DNA from: an uncultured Bacteroidales bacterium | GTDB lineage: Bacteria > Bacteroidota > Bacteroidia > Bacteroidales > F082 | DNA: 61,327 nt | Assembly: GCA_947304185.1 (NCBI GenBank) | Contig: CAMZAM010000013.1 | Coordinates: 1 to 61,327 of the forward strand | Direction: 5' to 3' | Translations under genes and position numbers: made by a program | The notes under the pieces: model-generated | What the model was told of the DNA's origin: nothing | The model's database searches: none | Seen by the model: only the letters and a program-made list of their open reading frames with translations | Shown: in pieces, positions 59,607 to 61,327 of the stretch | Position numbering within the stretch: the stretch's first letter is position 1 | Layout of the letters: the number at the start of each line of letters is the position of its first letter

Positions 59607-61327
59607 ATGTTTAGAACTCATACTTGTGGTGAACTTCGCATGGCCAACGTGGGTCAGGAAGTCACTTTGAGCGGCTGGGTGCAGCGCGTTCGCGACAAAG
59701 GCGCCCTGCTTTGGATTGATCTCCGTGATCGTTATGGTATTACGCAACTCTTTATGCAAGAGGGAGTTAGCTCGGCTGAGACGATGAAGACCGCCCGCGA
59801 GATTGGACGTGAATTCGTCATCCAGGCTAAAGGCGTCGTGGTGGAACGCGAGTCGAAGAACCCGAAAAACCCGACAGGCGACATCGAGTTGAAGGTCGAA
59901 TCTCTCATGATTTTGACCACCTCTAAGGTACCTCCATTCACTATCGAAGACGTCAGCGACGGCGGCGACGACATCCGCATGAAATACCGTTACCTCGACT
60001 TGCGCCGTAACCCAATAAAGAATAACATCATCTTGCGCCATAAGATGGCACAGGAAGTGCGTAAATATCTGTCAGGCAATGACTTTCTCGAGATTGAGAC
60101 TCCTTGCCTGATTAAGTCGACCCCTGAGGGCGCCCGCGACTTCGTGGTGCCGTCACGTATGAACCCGGGCGAGTTCTACGCTCTTCCGCAGTCACCGCAG
60201 CAGTTCAAGCAGCTCCTCATGGTGGCAGGCTTCGACCGCTACTTCCAGATCGTGCGCTGCTTCCGCGATGAGGACCTCCGCGCTGACCGTCAGCCTGAGT
60301 TTACTCAGATCGACTGCGAGATGTCGTTCGTGGAACAGGAAGACGTCATCAACATGTTCGAGGGCTTGGCAAAACATCTGTTTAAGACCATCAAAGGCAT
60401 CGAATTTGGCGATTTCCCAAGAATCACTTGGCATGACGCCATGAAATATTATGGTTCCGACAAGCCGGATATCCGTTTCGGAATGAAATTTGTCGAACTC
60501 AGCGACGTGGCGAAAGGTCACGGATTCTCAGTGTTCGATGAGGCTGAACTCGTGGTCGCCATCAACGCTGAAGGCTGTGCCAACTACACCCGCAAGCAGA
60601 CCGACGCACTCACCGACTTCGTGAAACGTCCGCAGGTGGGAGCTAAAGGTCTCGTTTACGTGAAATACAACGAAGACGGCACAATCAAGTCGTCAGTTGA
60701 TAAGTTCTACACACCTGAGATTTTGAAGACATGGCTCGACAAATGCAACGCTAAGCCAGGTGATATGCTGTTGATACTCAGCGGTAAAGCCATGCCGACA
60801 AGAGTGCAGATGAACGCTCTGCGTCTCGAGATGGGTAACCAGCTCGGCTTACGCGATCCTAACGTGTATAAACCATTGTGGGTCATCGACTTCCCGCTTT
60901 TGGAATGGGACGAAGAGACACAGCGTTATTATGCAATGCACCATCCGTTCACAGCTCCTAAGCCAGAGGATGAATACTTGCTCGAGCAACCTGATAAATG
61001 GGGTGAGATCCGTGCAAACGCTTACGATATCGTGCTCAACGGCACAGAAGTCGGCGGCGGCTCGGTGCGTATTCACGACAAGAACTTGCAGAAGAAGATG
61101 TTCCACACCCTCGGCTTTACCGATGAGAAGGCTCAGGAGCAGTTCGGCTTCCTGATGAATGCTTTCGAGTACGGAGCACCACCTCACGCAGGATTGGCAT
61201 TCGGATTTGATAGACTTTGCTCGCTCTTCGGAGGTCAGGACAGCATCCGCGACTTCATCGCATTCCCGAAGAACAACCAGGGACGCGACGTCATGGCGGA
61301 GTCACCGTCAGCGATTGCGCAGGAGCA
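59607..61327 (+). CDS. aspS: Aspartyl-tRNA synthetase (cut by window end)
   Basis: 573 residues are visible from ATG at 59607 ([12 protein letters not shown]), open to the window edge; the family usually has about 585-590, so only a few C-terminal residues are missing. OB-fold domain [24 protein letters not shown], class II motif 1 region [20 protein letters not shown], motif 2 [18 protein letters not shown], the bacterial GAD insertion, and motif 3 [15 protein letters not shown] are all present. The end [16 protein letters not shown] is a family hallmark. Confidence 0.97.
   Translation, partial: MFRTHTCGELRMANVGQEVTLSGWVQRVRDKGALLWIDLRDRYGITQLFMQEGVSSAETMKTAREIGREFVIQAKGVVVERESKNPKNPTGDIELKVESLMILTTSKVPPFTIEDVSDGGDDIRMKYRYLDLRRNPIKNNIILRHKMAQEVRKYLSGNDFLEIETPCLIKSTPEGARDFVVPSRMNPGEFYALPQSPQQFKQLLMVAGFDRYFQIVRCFRDEDLRADRQPEFTQIDCEMSFVEQEDVINMFEGLAKHLFKTIKGIEFGDFPRITWHDAMKYYGSDKPDIRFGMKFVELSDVAKGHGFSVFDEAELVVAINAEGCANYTRKQTDALTDFVKRPQVGAKGLVYVKYNEDGTIKSSVDKFYTPEILKTWLDKCNAKPGDMLLILSGKAMPTRVQMNALRLEMGNQLGLRDPNVYKPLWVIDFPLLEWDEETQRYYAMHHPFTAPKPEDEYLLEQPDKWGEIRANAYDIVLNGTEVGGGSVRIHDKNLQKKMFHTLGFTDEKAQEQFGFLMNAFEYGAPPHAGLAFGFDRLCSLFGGQDSIRDFIAFPKNNQGRDVMAESPSAIAQE

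Noticed and set aside
1..61327. CRISPR array, prophage or insertion sequence
   Set aside because: No direct repeats with regular unique spacers, no transposase, integrase or phage structural genes. The palindromic elements carry no gene.

Overview
The window is chromosomal DNA of a Bacteroidota bacterium, most likely an uncultured member of Bacteroidales. The signs are: promoter boxes of the form TAnnTTTG just upstream of many genes; three large secreted proteins ending in the type IX secretion (T9SS) C-terminal domain; the gliding lipoprotein GldH; a viroplasmin-RNase H fusion; a DUF4837 lipoprotein; and a two-subunit methylmalonyl-CoA mutase of the succinate-propionate route. No phage, insertion sequence, CRISPR array or plasmid gene was seen. 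Coding density is very high and no gap without a gene exceeds about 230 bases.

Layout. 1-962: 3' end of ornithine aminotransferase and a small HsdR-N-like protein. 968-8271 (minus): probable operon ricT-gldH-PBP1A-obg-PAP2 phosphatase-phosphoethanolamine transferase, for envelope biogenesis and lipid A modification. 8359-11881: MATE pump, CobW-type metallochaperone, EamA transporter. 11886-18766 (minus): a 2165-residue T9SS surface protein followed by a tiny protein with a C-terminal PLGSG-membrane-basic tail. 18991-24442: mutA-mutB-rnhA-hypothetical. 24402-27238 (minus): gpmA-phosphoesterase-tatD-tcdA. 27311-31182: deacetylase, lipoprotein, recG. 31257-43788 (plus): phosphopantetheinyl transferase, lysS, gingipain-like C25 protease, holB, lnt, dus, 5'-nucleotidase, glycosyltransferase 9 and an MBL-fold hydrolase, closed by a palindrome and a terminator shared with a minus-strand tRNA-Glu. 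44044-46365 (minus): a T9SS peptidylarginine deiminase of the PPAD type. 46474-51241: lytic transglycosylase, DUF4837 lipoprotein, and the mevalonate genes mvaD and mvk. 51251-55746 (minus): a four-gene operon of exported proteins of unknown function, ending in a modular leucine-rich-repeat protein. 55847-61327: radical SAM fusion, U32 peptidase and aspS (cut by the window end).

The most striking pattern is not a gene. At least six sites carry a palindromic element with arms like CGTCATTTCGAC...GAGAAATCTCC, and in three genes (tatD, the radical SAM gene, and the U32 peptidase, which has two) it lies inside the coding sequence and is translated in frame. This resembles the Rickettsia palindromic elements in behaviour. 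A second class, tandem 7-bp repeats, occurs at four places and is translated inside the polysaccharide deacetylase. A third hairpin family (GTAGGGGC...) supplies the C-terminus of the EamA transporter. Together they suggest a genome in which small repeats are repeatedly absorbed into proteins.

A second theme is a P. gingivalis-like surface set: a C25 protease, a PPAD homologue that keeps every catalytic residue and both carboxylate-binding arginines, and T9SS tails on both.
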